From: Pseudorhodoferax soli
Lineage (GTDB): Bacteria > Pseudomonadota > Gammaproteobacteria > Burkholderiales > Burkholderiaceae_C
Direction: 5' to 3'
Assembly (NCBI RefSeq): GCF_003337555.1
Contig: NZ_QPJK01000010.1
Location: forward strand, 186,001-250,000
DNA: 64,000 nucleotides
Part shown: one piece after another, positions 7,615 to 18,503 of the stretch
How the letters are laid out: each line of letters starts with the position of its first letter
Position numbering within the stretch: the first letter of the stretch is position 1
Notes under the pieces: generated by a model
The model's input: the letters and a program-made list of their open reading frames with translations, nothing else
Told to the model about the DNA's origin: nothing
The model's database searches: none
Position numbers and translations under genes: made by a program

Positions 7615-9498
7615 TCAGGCGGCCAGGCGCGTCTCGATCTGCTGCTTGATCTCGCCCATTTCCTTGGGCAGGTGGTAGGCCAGTTGCGCAAACAGCTCTT
7701 CGTGCAGCGCGAGCTCGGCCTGCCAGGCGGCCTTGTCGATGCTGGTCACGGTCTTGAACTGGTCGGCGCTGAAGTCCAGGCCGGTCCAGTTCAACTGCTC
7801 GTAGGACGGGCTCACGCCGAACACGTGCTCCTGGCCGCCGTCGGCCTGGCCTTCCAGGCGGTCGATCATCCACTTCAGCACGCGCATGTTCTCGCCATAG
7901 CCGGGCCAGACGAACTTGCCGTCGGCACCCTTGCGGAACCAGTTGGTCGTGTAGATGCGCGGCAGCGTGGCGCCGGACTGCTCCAGCTTGGCGCCCAGGT
8001 TCAGCCAGTGCTGGAAGTAGTCGCTCATGTTGTAGCCCATGAACGGCAGCATCGCGAACGGGTCGCGGCGCACCACGCCCTGCTGGCCCGCGGCGGCCGC
8101 GGTGGTTTCAGAGCCCATGGTGGCGGCCATGTAGACGCCTTCCTTCCAGTTGCGCGCCTCGGTCACGAGCGGCACCGTGGTCGAACGGCGGCCACCGAAG
8201 ATGAAGGCGTCGATCTTCACGCCCTTGGGATCGTCCCAGGCTTCGTCCAGTGCGGGGTTGTTGATGGCGGCCACCGTGAAGCGTGCGTTCGGGTGGGCGG
8301 CCTTCGCGCCGGTTTCCTTGGCGATCTGCGGCGTCCAGTCCTTGCCCTGCCAGTCGATCAGGTGCGCGGGCAGGGCCTTGCCGGCCACGTCGTCTTCCAT
8401 GCCTTCCCACCAGACGTCGCCGTCGTCGGTGAGCGCCACGTTCGTGAAGATCACGTTCTTGTCCAGACTGCGCATGCAGTTGGGGTTGGTCTTGTAGTTC
8501 GTGCCCGGGGCCACGCCGAAGTAGCCGGCCTCGGGGTTGATCGCGCGCAGCGAGCCGTCGGCTTGCGGCTTGATCCAGGCGATGTCGTCGCCGATGGTCG
8601 TGACCTTCCAGCCTTCGAAGCCGGTGGGCGGCACCAGCATGGAGAAGTTGGTCTTGCCGCAGGCGCTCGGGAAGGCGGCTGCCACGTGGTACTTCTTGCC
8701 GTCGGGCTTGGTCACGCCCAGGATCAGCATGTGCTCGGCCAGCCAACCCTGGTCGCGGCCCATGGTGGAGGCGATGCGCAGCGCGAAGCACTTCTTGCCC
8801 AGCAGCGCGTTGCCGCCGTAGCCCGAACCGTACGACCAGATTTCGCGCGTGGCGGGGTAGTGCACGATGTACTTGGTCTTGTTGCAGGGCCACTTCACGT
8901 CGGCCTGGCCGGCTTCGAGCGGCGCGCCCACGGTGTGCACGCAGGGCACGAAGTCGCCGTCCACGCCCAGCACGTCGTACACCGCCTTGCCCATGCGCGT
9001 CATGGTCTTCATGTTCACGGCGACATAGGGGCTGTCGGACAGTTCCACGCCGATGTGGGCGATGTCCGACCCCAGCGGGCCCATGCTGAACGGCACCACG
9101 TACATGGTGCGGCCGCGCATGCTGCCCTTGAACAGCGCGTTCTCTCCGCTCTGCAGCAGGGTGCGCATCTCGGCGGGCGCGGTCCAGTTGTTGGTCGGGC
9201 CGGCGTCTTCCTTCTTCTCGGTGCAGATGAAGGTGCGGTCTTCCACGCGCGCCACGTCGGACGGGTCGGACAGGGCCAGGAAGGAATTGGGGCGCTTGGC
9301 CGGGTTCAACTTCTTGAAGGTGCCGGCGTCCACCAGCTGCTGGCACAGGCGCTGGTATTCCTCGTCGCTGCCGTCGCACCAATAAATGTCGGCAGGCTGC
9401 GTCAGCGCAGCGATGTCCGAAATCCAGGCGATCAGCTTGGCGTTCTTCACGTGTGCCGGGGGATTGATGTTCAGTCCCTGCATCGTGGGTGCGTTCAT
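7615..9498 (-). CDS. pckG: Phosphoenolpyruvate carboxykinase (GTP)
   Basis: This 627-aa protein is a full-length GTP-dependent PEP carboxykinase (EC 4.1.1.32), which converts oxaloacetate and GTP to PEP, the entry to gluconeogenesis. The kinase-1 P-loop with the family-specific reactive Cys is FPSACGKTN (around residue 285), the metal/phosphate region is [10 protein letters not shown], and the guanine-binding region is near NWFRKG and [37 protein letters not shown] and RRSTTVPLV are further family blocks. The ATG at 9498 has an AGGAG site nine bases upstream. It is monocistronic, ending at the shared terminator. Length and motifs are normal. Confidence 0.97.
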   Translation of the reverse strand: MNAPTMQGLNINPPAHVKNAKLIAWISDIAALTQPADIYWCDGSDEEYQRLCQQLVDAGTFKKLNPAKRPNSFLALSDPSDVARVEDRTFICTEKKEDAGPTNNWTAPAEMRTLLQSGENALFKGSMRGRTMYVVPFSMGPLGSDIAHIGVELSDSPYVAVNMKTMTRMGKAVYDVLGVDGDFVPCVHTVGAPLEAGQADVKWPCNKTKYIVHYPATREIWSYGSGYGGNALLGKKCFALRIASTMGRDQGWLAEHMLILGVTKPDGKKYHVAAAFPSACGKTNFSMLVPPTGFEGWKVTTIGDDIAWIKPQADGSLRAINPEAGYFGVAPGTNYKTNPNCMRSLDKNVIFTNVALTDDGDVWWEGMEDDVAGKALPAHLIDWQGKDWTPQIAKETGAKAAHPNARFTVAAINNPALDEAWDDPKGVKIDAFIFGGRRSTTVPLVTEARNWKEGVYMAATMGSETTAAAAGQQGVVRRDPFAMLPFMGYNMSDYFQHWLNLGAKLEQSGATLPRIYTTNWFRKGADGKFVWPGYGENMRVLKWMIDRLEGQADGGQEHVFGVSPSYEQLNWTGLDFSADQFKTVTSIDKAAWQAELALHEELFAQLAYHLPKEMGEIKQQIETRLAA

Positions 9499-9853
9499 GG
9501 GCTAGCTCCTAAGTAAAAAAATCGTCTTTCACAAAGTCGCTCGCAATGCAAGCAGGCCTTGGACTTGGTGGAAGACGACAGGTGCAGCCCGGCGCGACAG
9601 TCCGGCGCCGGTGGGAGAGGCCAATTCTAGGGATGGGGCCTGCGCACGGAGCCACGTTGGAGACAAAAACCATGCAAAACATGCATAGGGTTATGTCTGG
9701 CGTATGACGCCCGTGACAAAGTTGTCGTCGCATGCACACAACAGGTGCAGCGCCGGAACGTTGTACGGAGGAGGAAGGGGAATGGCGCCGGCCAGTCGGG
9801 CGACGCCTAGGGAAGCAACAGGCCGCGTTGCACGGCCTGGGGAGCCTTGCGGC
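9499..9853. other. Intergenic region upstream of pckG
   Basis: These 355 bases lie between the pckG start and the end of the small gene at 9854. They should hold the pckG promoter. Short frames on both strands lack ribosome sites or coding character. I see no convincing hairpin with a T-run and no repeat. Confidence 0.5.
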
Positions 9854-10009
9854 TCAGGCCATCGAGACGGCGATGAAGGCCAACAGGAACATCATCACGC
9901 CGCCGACGATGGGCAGCACGATGGGAATCATGGGCACCACGGCTTCCACCGGGTCCACTTCATGGGCAGCGACCTCGTGCGGGTTGGGGCTGGCGTGGGA
10001 GTCGGACAT
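9854..10009 (-). CDS. 51-aa single-helix membrane protein
   Basis: A short frame begins at the ATG at 10009, preceded by the purine-rich ribosome site GGAAAAGAGAC. The product starts MSDSHASPNPHEVAAHEVDP and ends in one strong hydrophobic helix (MIPIVLPIVGGVMMFLLAFI) and AVSMA. It lies 43 bases behind ilvA on the same strand, so it is probably in the same transcript. A soluble acidic/His-containing head plus a C-terminal helix suggests a small tail-anchored membrane subunit; I cannot name a family. It is below the length cut-off of many gene callers. Confidence 0.7.
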   Translation of the reverse strand: MSDSHASPNPHEVAAHEVDPVEAVVPMIPIVLPIVGGVMMFLLAFIAVSMA

Positions 10010-10052
10010 GTCTCTTTTCCTTCGCTCGAAAAGGCGGATTGTAGCCAGGGGG

Positions 10053-11258
10053 TCAGCGCAGTTCCTTGGTCTCGAAGCCGGCCTGGCCCAACGCCTGCAC
10101 CAGCTCGTCCAGGTGGCTGCGGCCGCGCGTCTGCACCACGATTTCGATGTCCACGTTCTGTGCCGACAGCGCCGTGAACGCGCGCTGGTGTTCCACCTGG
10201 TCGATATTGGCGCCGCTGTCGGCCACCACGGTGGCGATGCGCGCCAGCGAACCCGGGTGGTCTGCGGCGCTCACGCGCAGCCGGCCGAGCCGGCCCGAAC
10301 GCACCATGCCGCGCTCGATGATGGCCGCCAGCAGCATGGGGTTGATGTTGCCGCCCGAGAGCACCAACCCCACCTTCTTGCCGCGAAAGCGACCGGGTTC
10401 GCGCAGCAGCGCCGCCAGGCCCGCGGCACCCGCCCCTTCGACCACCGTCTTCTCGATCTCCAGCAGCATCAGGATGGCCTGCTCGATGTCGCCCTCCTGC
10501 ACCAGCATCAGGGCGTCGACGCTCTCGCGCACGATGGCCTGGGTGATCTGTCCCGGCGAACCCACGGCGATGCCCTCGGCGATGGTGCTGCTGCCCTGGA
10601 CATGCGCGGTGCCCTGCACGGCGTTGACCATCGCCGGGAAACGCGCCGTCTGCACGCCGACGATCTCGATGCCAGGCTTGAGCGCGCGGGCCGCCGTGGC
10701 GATGCCGGCGATCAGACCACCACCACCGACCGACACCACCAGCGTATCGAGCGCTGGCACCTGGGTCAGCATCTCCAGGCCCACCGTGCCCTGGCCAGTG
10801 ACGATGTCCTCGTCGTCGTAGGGATGCACGAATGCCAGGCCCTGCGCCTTGGCCAGTTCCTGTGCGTGGGCGCGCGCGGCGTCCAGCGAATCGCCGTGCA
10901 GCACGATCTCTGCACCGAAGCCGCGCGTGCGCTCCACCTTCACGGCCGGCGTGAAGCGCGGCATCACGATCACTGCGCGCAGGCCCAGGCGCTGCGCGTG
11001 GTACGCCACGCCCTGGGCATGGTTGCCTGCGCTCATCGCGATCACGCCGTTCTGCGCGCCGCCGGACTCCACCAGCCGCACCAGCTTGTTGCAGGCACCG
11101 CGCTCCTTGAACGAGGCCGTGAACTGCAGGTTCTCGAACTTCAGGAAGACCTGGGCGCCGGTGATGTCCGACAGGGTGCGCGACTCCACGCAGGGCGTTT
11201 CCAGCACCTGGCCTTGCAGCCGGGCCGCGGCCTGGCGGATATCGTCGAGGGTCAACAT
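10053..11258 (-). CDS. ilvA: Threonine ammonia-lyase with C-terminal ACT domain
   Basis: This 401-aa PLP enzyme deaminates threonine to 2-oxobutanoate, the first step of isoleucine synthesis or threonine catabolism. The Schiff-base lysine is in FTASFKERGACNK (Lys51), the phosphate-binding loop is SVGGGGLIAGIA near residue 180, and LSGGNINP lies near 310. The C-terminus from about residue 325 (RLRVSAADHPGSLARIATVVADSGANIDQVEH) is a single ACT domain, as in the TdcB/IlvA short form, rather than the double regulatory domain of the E. coli biosynthetic enzyme (about 510 aa). It starts at the ATG at 11258 and is divergent from the AAA+ gene. Confidence 0.93.
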   Translation of the reverse strand: MLTLDDIRQAAARLQGQVLETPCVESRTLSDITGAQVFLKFENLQFTASFKERGACNKLVRLVESGGAQNGVIAMSAGNHAQGVAYHAQRLGLRAVIVMPRFTPAVKVERTRGFGAEIVLHGDSLDAARAHAQELAKAQGLAFVHPYDDEDIVTGQGTVGLEMLTQVPALDTLVVSVGGGGLIAGIATAARALKPGIEIVGVQTARFPAMVNAVQGTAHVQGSSTIAEGIAVGSPGQITQAIVRESVDALMLVQEGDIEQAILMLLEIEKTVVEGAGAAGLAALLREPGRFRGKKVGLVLSGGNINPMLLAAIIERGMVRSGRLGRLRVSAADHPGSLARIATVVADSGANIDQVEHQRAFTALSAQNVDIEIVVQTRGRSHLDELVQALGQAGFETKELR

Positions 11259-11375
11259 GCCGGCATTGTGGGCCGCAAAGCAGGCGTGGCGCGCGTTTTT
11301 GAGGGGCTGCCTTCCAAACCCCCAAGGCCTGCGTTATCGTGGGCCACCGTTCCTTTGCTGATTGGAGATCCATCC

Positions 11376-13688
11376 ATGGTGAAGCGTTTGGTCCGTGATC
11401 CAGTAGCCGCCCAGGTGATCGCCTCGCCCGGGCTCGAGGCTGCGCCGGTCCTGGACTTGATGTGTTCGCACTTCGTGCTGACGCTGGTCGCCCGCCAGGG
11501 CCCCAAATTCAACGTGCGGCGCGACCTGAACAGCCTGCTCGCGATGGCTGGGCGCCATCTCGTGTGGCCACAGCCGGTGCTGGCGCGGCTGCGCGAATTT
11601 CTCGCCCGCCGCTGCAAGGACAACGAGTTCTGGCGTGGCCACACCACGCTGTCCACGGCCGAGTTCATGGAGCGCCATGCGATCTGGCGCGGCCCCTATG
11701 AGGAAGGCACGCTGTTCTTCTACCTGGACGAGTACGCCAAGGACCAGCCCAAAGACCTGCTGGCGGCGCTGAAGGTCACCTGCGACTGGCTCACGCGCGC
11801 GCTCAAGAAGCAATCCACCCTGGTCGAGAAGAACATCGATGCGCTGTCGGGCCTGCTGCAGCTCAACCGCGCCGAGCGCGCGCTGCTGCTGTACGGCACG
11901 CTCGCGCGCTACCAGCGCGACCTGCGCACCATCCTCGTGGAGGTCAAGGTCAACAACGCACCCGAGGCCTATGCAGCCATCGCCGAGGTCGCCGGCGTCA
12001 GTGCCACCGAGGTCGGCGAGGCGCTGCGCGCGGGTTCGCGGCTCGAGCGCATCGGCCTGGTGGAGAACCTGATCTCCGAGCACAACATCACCGACCTGGC
12101 CGACCTCATGAAGGTCAGCGAGAAGCTGCCGCCCGTGCTCATGCGCGAGTACCGCGACCAGAGCGAGCTCATGGCCGTGTTCACGCGGCCGGCCACCAAG
12201 AGCCGCTTGGCCATGGGCGACTTCGGCTTCGTGTCGGACGATGCCGAGGTGCTGGTCGCGCTGCTGCGCAACGCCGTGGCCCGCAAGGAGCCCGGCGTCA
12301 ACATCCTGCTGTATGGCCCGCCCGGCACGGGCAAGACCGAACTCGCGCGCGTCGTCGCGCAGGCCGCCAACCTCGACCTGTTCGAGGTCGAGTACGCCGA
12401 CCGCGACGGCAACTCGCTGTCAGGCCGCGACCGCTACCGCTCGCTGCAGATCGCGCAGGTGTTCCTCAAAGGCAGCGTGCAGGCCGCGCTGCTGTTCGAC
12501 GAGGTCGAAGACGTGTTCCCGCCCATCAGTACCGAGGCTGCGCAACTGATGGCACGCGCCGAGCAGGTCGCGGCGCCCGCCAGTGGCTCGGTCAGCGGCA
12601 AGGCCTGGGTCAACCAGATCCTGGAGACCAACCCCGTGCCCACGTTGTGGGTCACCAACCGCATCGAGCAGATCGACCCGGCCTTCCGCCGCCGCTTTGC
12701 GTACCACCTGGAGCTCAAGTCGCCGCCGCCGGGTGCGCGCGAGGGCCTGGTGCGCAAGACCCTCGAAGGCGTGGCTGTGTCCGATGCCTTCGTTGCCAAG
12801 CTGACCGAACGCAAAGGCCTCACGCCCGCGCAGATCCGCACCGCCGTGCGCTTCGCCGGCCTGGCGCGCGTCGATGAGGCGGCCACTGAGCAGCTGATCG
12901 AACGCCAGCTGCGCAATGCCGACAAGGCCCTGGGCCGGCACAGCGAGGAGCGTGCCGGCATTCCCGCGGCCACCACCTACGACCTGGAGATGCTCCACGT
13001 CGAGAGCCGCTTCGAGATCGGCCGCATCGTGCAGGCGCTGCAGGCGCGCGGGCACGGCAGCCTGTGCTTCTATGGCGCGCCCGGCACCGGCAAGACCGCG
13101 CTGGCAGAACACATTGCGCGCGCGCTCGACAAGCCGCTGATCGTCAAGCGCGCCAGCGATCTGATGAGCAAGTTCGTCGGCGAGACCGAGCAGCAGATGG
13201 CCGCCATGTTCCGCGAGGCCGAGGCCGAGAAGGCCGTGCTGCTGCTCGACGAGGCCGACAGCTTCCTGCAGGACCGCCGTGGCGCCCAGCGCACCTACGA
13301 GGTCACCGAGGTCAACGAGATGCTGCAGGGCATGGAGCGCCACCGTGGCGTGTTCATCTGCACCACCAACCTGATGGACCGTATCGACCAGGCGGCGCTG
13401 CGGCGTTTCACGTTCAAGATCAAGTTCAAGCCGCTGACGACCGCGCAACGCGAGCGCATGTTCGTGGTCGAGGCGCTGGGCGGCGACGTCGCCCTGCTTG
13501 ACGACGGCGTGCGCACGCGGCTACACCGGCTGGAGCACCTGTGCCCGGGCGACTTCGCCGCCGTGCGCCGCCAGGTCGACATCCTGGCCGCCGAGATGTC
13601 GCCCGCGGAGTTCATCGAGCAACTCGAAGCCGAACACCGCATCAAGCCCGAGGTGCGCGAGGCGCGCGGCATCGGCTTCGTGCAGTAG
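11376..13688 (+). CDS. Twin-domain AAA+ ATPase
   Basis: This 770-aa protein carries an N-terminal helical domain of about 280 residues (PKFNVRRDLNSLLAMAGRH...) and two AAA+ modules. The first has Walker A GPPGTGKTE near residue 315, Walker B ALLFDEVEDVF near 375, and the arginine-finger region DPAFRRRF. The second has Walker A GAPGTGKTA near 565, Walker B VLLLDEADSF near 622 and AALRRFTF. The arrangement is FtsH/Cdc48-like but there is no protease or membrane segment. Such proteins act as unfoldases or remodelling factors; the client is unknown. The frame is open far upstream, but the ATG at 11376 is the first after the divergent ilvA promoter space. Confidence 0.85.
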   Translation: MVKRLVRDPVAAQVIASPGLEAAPVLDLMCSHFVLTLVARQGPKFNVRRDLNSLLAMAGRHLVWPQPVLARLREFLARRCKDNEFWRGHTTLSTAEFMERHAIWRGPYEEGTLFFYLDEYAKDQPKDLLAALKVTCDWLTRALKKQSTLVEKNIDALSGLLQLNRAERALLLYGTLARYQRDLRTILVEVKVNNAPEAYAAIAEVAGVSATEVGEALRAGSRLERIGLVENLISEHNITDLADLMKVSEKLPPVLMREYRDQSELMAVFTRPATKSRLAMGDFGFVSDDAEVLVALLRNAVARKEPGVNILLYGPPGTGKTELARVVAQAANLDLFEVEYADRDGNSLSGRDRYRSLQIAQVFLKGSVQAALLFDEVEDVFPPISTEAAQLMARAEQVAAPASGSVSGKAWVNQILETNPVPTLWVTNRIEQIDPAFRRRFAYHLELKSPPPGAREGLVRKTLEGVAVSDAFVAKLTERKGLTPAQIRTAVRFAGLARVDEAATEQLIERQLRNADKALGRHSEERAGIPAATTYDLEMLHVESRFEIGRIVQALQARGHGSLCFYGAPGTGKTALAEHIARALDKPLIVKRASDLMSKFVGETEQQMAAMFREAEAEKAVLLLDEADSFLQDRRGAQRTYEVTEVNEMLQGMERHRGVFICTTNLMDRIDQAALRRFTFKIKFKPLTTAQRERMFVVEALGGDVALLDDGVRTRLHRLEHLCPGDFAAVRRQVDILAAEMSPAEFIEQLEAEHRIKPEVREARGIGFVQ

Positions 13689-13701
13689 CGGCGCGCGCCT
13701 T

Positions 13702-14126
13702 TCAGAGCAGCGCGAGCGTCTCCGGGTCGGGTTGGCCGCCGTAATAGCGCGCCAACACCTCGCCGAATTCCGGCTGCTGCGGTGCCGCGGCCTGGAACAG
13801 CGTCATACACGAACGCAGCTTGAGGTCGTCGGGCGAGCCGAAGATGGCGTGCGCGCTGCGGCCCTGCACCGCCAGCACGAGGCCGGTGGCCTCCAGCAGC
13901 CGCGGCCCCAGCACGGGATGCTCGGCATAGGCCTGCGCCTCCGCCAGCGAGGCCAGGCCGAAACGCCGCGCCATGCTGCTCCTGCCGAGCGCCACATGCT
14001 GCGGAAAGACGAACCACATCCAGTGGCTGGTCTTGTGCCCGGCCTGCAACTCGGCGCAGACCTGCGGCCACACCGGTTCCTGGGCAGCGACGAAGTGGGC
14101 GAAGTGCCGCATGGCCGGATCCTGCA

Positions 14127-14127
<1 letters not shown>
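13702..14127 (-). CDS. DUF1810 family protein
   Basis: This 141-aa protein matches the DUF1810 family: MQDPAMRHFAHFVAAQEPVWPQVCAELQAGHKTSHWMWFVFPQ, then GRSSMARRFGL, ARAYAEHPVLGPRLLEAT-like helices and FGSPDDLKLRSCMTLF. The biochemical function of DUF1810 is unknown. Its ATG overlaps the recQ stop codon by one base (TGATG), so it is translationally coupled to recQ and is the last gene of the recCBD-rhodanese-recQ run. An in-frame start five codons upstream lies inside recQ and is less likely. Confidence 0.88.
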
Positions 14128-15983
<1,856 letters not shown>

Positions 15984-15997
15984 CGCACCACACTTGT

Positions 15998-16417
15998 CTA
16001 CATCTGCTCCCAGGGCAGTCCGTCGAAGCGCCAACCGTTGCTGCGCGAGCGCTGCAGCGCCTCGTTCAGGTCGCCTTCGAAGCCATGCACGACGGCCACC
16101 ACCTCGCCAAAGCCCGCGGCTGCCAGTGCCTGGCCGGCATCACGGGCGCGCTTGCCGCTGCGGCAGATCAGCACCACCGCGCGGTGCCGGCTGCCGGCGG
16201 CGCGCTCGACAGCCGCGACGAAGGCCGCCGGGTCGGGTGTCATGGCCGGGTACTCGTACCAGGGGATGTTCTGCGCACCGGGCGGATGGCCAACGTAGAG
16301 GAACTCGATCTCCATGCGCACGTCGACGAACAGCGGCGGATCGCCCGCGCCTTCGGCCGCATCCTGCGTGCGTTCCAGCAGCAGGTCCCAGGCCTGCTTG
16401 GGAAGGAGTTCTTGCAT
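15998..16417 (-). CDS. Single-domain rhodanese-like protein
   Basis: This 139-aa protein is a single rhodanese domain. [28 protein letters not shown] is the N-terminal CH2A-like block, and the active-site loop is [12 protein letters not shown] with the catalytic Cys around residue 95. Single-domain rhodaneses transfer sulfane sulfur between small thiols or proteins. No signal peptide is present, so it should be cytoplasmic. It is sandwiched between recD (22 bases upstream) and recQ (14 bases downstream), which suggests co-transcription with repair genes; whether this is a functional link is unknown. Confidence 0.9.
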   Translation of the reverse strand: MQELLPKQAWDLLLERTQDAAEGAGDPPLFVDVRMEIEFLYVGHPPGAQNIPWYEYPAMTPDPAAFVAAVERAAGSRHRAVVLICRSGKRARDAGQALAAAGFGEVVAVVHGFEGDLNEALQRSRSNGWRFDGLPWEQM

Positions 16418-16439
16418 GGGGGCGATTGTCGCCCGGCCA

Positions 16440-18503
16440 TCAGGCCATCAATCCGCTCGCGCGCAAAACGCGCCGGCCGATGGCCTCGGCCAGCACCGGG
16501 CCCTGCGCCCTGGCGCTGCCGACCAGCGTGAACCAGCGCTTGGCGCGCGTGATGCCGGTGTAGACCAGTTCGCGCGTGAGCACGGGGTTGCCCTGGTCCG
16601 GCAGCACCAGCGCCGCGTGCTCGAACTCCGAGCCCTGCGACTTGTGCACCGTCATCGCGAAGACCGTCTCCACGGCCTGCAGCCGGGCCGGCAGCACCCA
16701 GCGCACGCCCCCGCTGCCATCGCCGGCCGGGAAGGCGACGCGGCGCACGGGCGGCGCGCCCGGTTCGGGCGCCGGCAGGTCCAGCGTGAGGCCCACGTCG
16801 CCGTTCATGAGCGACAGGCCGTAGTCGTTGCGCGTGACCAGCACGGGCCGGCCCGCGAACCAGCTTTGCGTCCCCTGCAGCAGGCCGGCTTCGCGCAGCA
16901 GTTCGGCCACCGTGGCGTTGAGGCCGGTCACGCCCCATGGGCCTTCGCGCAGCGCGCACAGCAGCTGGAAGCGCCCCAGCGCCTGCAGCAGCTCTCCCGC
17001 CCAGGCATCCCAGGCCGCGGGCGCGGCACCGTCGGGCGGGCGGGTGGTGTGCATGCGGCGCAGGTAGTGCGCGTGGCCGAAGGGCGCGGCGCGCTCGGCC
17101 AGCACCAGCGCGCGCAGCTTCGCATCCTGTGCGAGCAGGGCGGGCGGCTGGCTCAGGCGGCAGCTGCGCAGGTCGTCCAGGCCAGCGCGCCACAGCGCTT
17201 GGGCGGCGCGGCCGTCGCCGGTGTTGACGGCCTGGGCCAGCTGGCCGATGCCGCTGTCGGCCGTGAAGCGGTGGCTCACGCGCAGCATGGCGATCGCCTG
17301 GTCCAGCGGCTGACCGGCGCCGTCCTGCAGCGCGGGTGGCGGCTGCTGGCCGGCGGCCTCCTGCAGCCATTGCACGGTGGCGGCGTCGTAGTGGCCCTCC
17401 TGTGCGCGGCTGCACAGTTCGCCGAGCACGGCGCCGGCTTCCACCGAGGCCAGCTGGTCCTTGTCGCCCAGCAGCACCAGGCGCGCTTGGGGCTGCAGCG
17501 CCTGCAACAGCCGGGCCATCATCTCCAGGTCGACCATGGAGGCCTCGTCGACCACAAGCACGTCGAGCGCCAGGGGGTTGCCGGCATGGTGGCGGAAATG
17601 CCGGCTCTCGGGCTGGCTGCCCAGCAGCCGGTGCAGCGTGGTGGCGGCGCTGGGCACGTGCGGGCGCAGCGCCTCGCCGTGTGGCAGCGCGTCCCAGGGC
17701 AGGCGGTCCAGCGCGCCGCGGATGGACTCGGCCAGCCGTGCCGCCGCCTTGCCCGTGGGCGCGGCCAGGCGAATGCGCAGCGGCGCGCCGCCGCCCTGTA
17801 GCGCCATGGACTGCAGCAGTGCGAGCAGGCGCACGACGGTGGTGGTCTTGCCCGTGCCGGGACCGCCCGTGACGATGGCGAAGCGCTGGCGCAACGCCAG
17901 CGCGCACGCCAGCTTCTGCCAATCCGTGTCCCTTGAGGCCTGGGGCGCGGTGAACAGCGCGTCGAGCACAGGCCGGATGTGCGCGGCCGGCGCCACGGGC
18001 TGGGGCGCCAGCCGCGATCCGACCAGCGCGCGCACCTCGCGCTCGTGCTGCCAGTAGCGGCGCAGGTACAGGCGCGGGCCCTGCAGCACCAGCGGCGCCT
18101 GGCCGGGACCGGCCTCGCACAGGCGACTGGCACGCAGCGCGGCGCACCAGGCGTCGAGCCGCAGCGCCTGCAGCCACTGGCTGGGCGTCCGCGCGAATTG
18201 GGCTTGGGCAGCATCGGCCGCATGGGCCGGCGGCAGCGAGAGGCTGGCCGGGCTGTCGGCCAGTGCGGCCTGTAGATCCAGGCAGACATGGCCGCGCCCC
18301 AGCTGGTGGCTGGCCAGGGCAGCGGCCAGCAGCAACGGCGCGCCGGCGGCCGGGTCGAGTTCGTGCAGGAACAGCGCGAAGCTGCGGTCGAGCTCGCGCA
18401 GCCAGCCGTGTTCCACCCACTCGCCGAGGTCGGCCAGCAGCGTGGCGCAGTCGTCCAGCGGCGGGGCAGGGGCGTCGAACAGGTCAGGCTGGTTCATCTG
18501 CAT
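16440..18503 (-). CDS. recD: Exodeoxyribonuclease V subunit alpha (RecD)
   Basis: This 687-aa RecD subunit supplies the 5'-3' helicase motor of RecBCD. The Walker A loop is VTGGPGTGKTTTVVRLL (about residues 210-225), Walker B is VLVVDEASMVDLEMM, then LLGDKDQLASVEAGAVLGE, and the C-terminal SF1 motifs are FAMTVHKSQGSEFEHAALVLP and YTGITRAKRW. The N-terminal 150 residues form the RecB-binding domain. It starts 20 bases before recB ends (ATG at 18503, or 18497), so translation is coupled. Length is close to the usual 600-700 residues. Confidence 0.95.
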   Translation of the reverse strand: MQMNQPDLFDAPAPPLDDCATLLADLGEWVEHGWLRELDRSFALFLHELDPAAGAPLLLAAALASHQLGRGHVCLDLQAALADSPASLSLPPAHAADAAQAQFARTPSQWLQALRLDAWCAALRASRLCEAGPGQAPLVLQGPRLYLRRYWQHEREVRALVGSRLAPQPVAPAAHIRPVLDALFTAPQASRDTDWQKLACALALRQRFAIVTGGPGTGKTTTVVRLLALLQSMALQGGGAPLRIRLAAPTGKAAARLAESIRGALDRLPWDALPHGEALRPHVPSAATTLHRLLGSQPESRHFRHHAGNPLALDVLVVDEASMVDLEMMARLLQALQPQARLVLLGDKDQLASVEAGAVLGELCSRAQEGHYDAATVQWLQEAAGQQPPPALQDGAGQPLDQAIAMLRVSHRFTADSGIGQLAQAVNTGDGRAAQALWRAGLDDLRSCRLSQPPALLAQDAKLRALVLAERAAPFGHAHYLRRMHTTRPPDGAAPAAWDAWAGELLQALGRFQLLCALREGPWGVTGLNATVAELLREAGLLQGTQSWFAGRPVLVTRNDYGLSLMNGDVGLTLDLPAPEPGAPPVRRVAFPAGDGSGGVRWVLPARLQAVETVFAMTVHKSQGSEFEHAALVLPDQGNPVLTRELVYTGITRAKRWFTLVGSARAQGPVLAEAIGRRVLRASGLMA

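Noticed and set aside
7579-9516. 645-aa open frame opposite pckG
   Set aside because: It is the antisense of a certain gene, rich in His/Arg/Gln/Ala as expected from GC-rich codon complement, and lacks any domain or ribosome site.
9928-11373. 481-aa leftward frame overlapping ilvA out of frame
   Set aside because: It overlaps ilvA in another frame, is Gly/Ala/Arg-rich and has no domain.
9732-11375. 548-codon upstream extension of the twin AAA+ gene
   Set aside because: This part runs antisense to ilvA and the small gene at 9854; the ATPase homology begins at the ATG at 11376.
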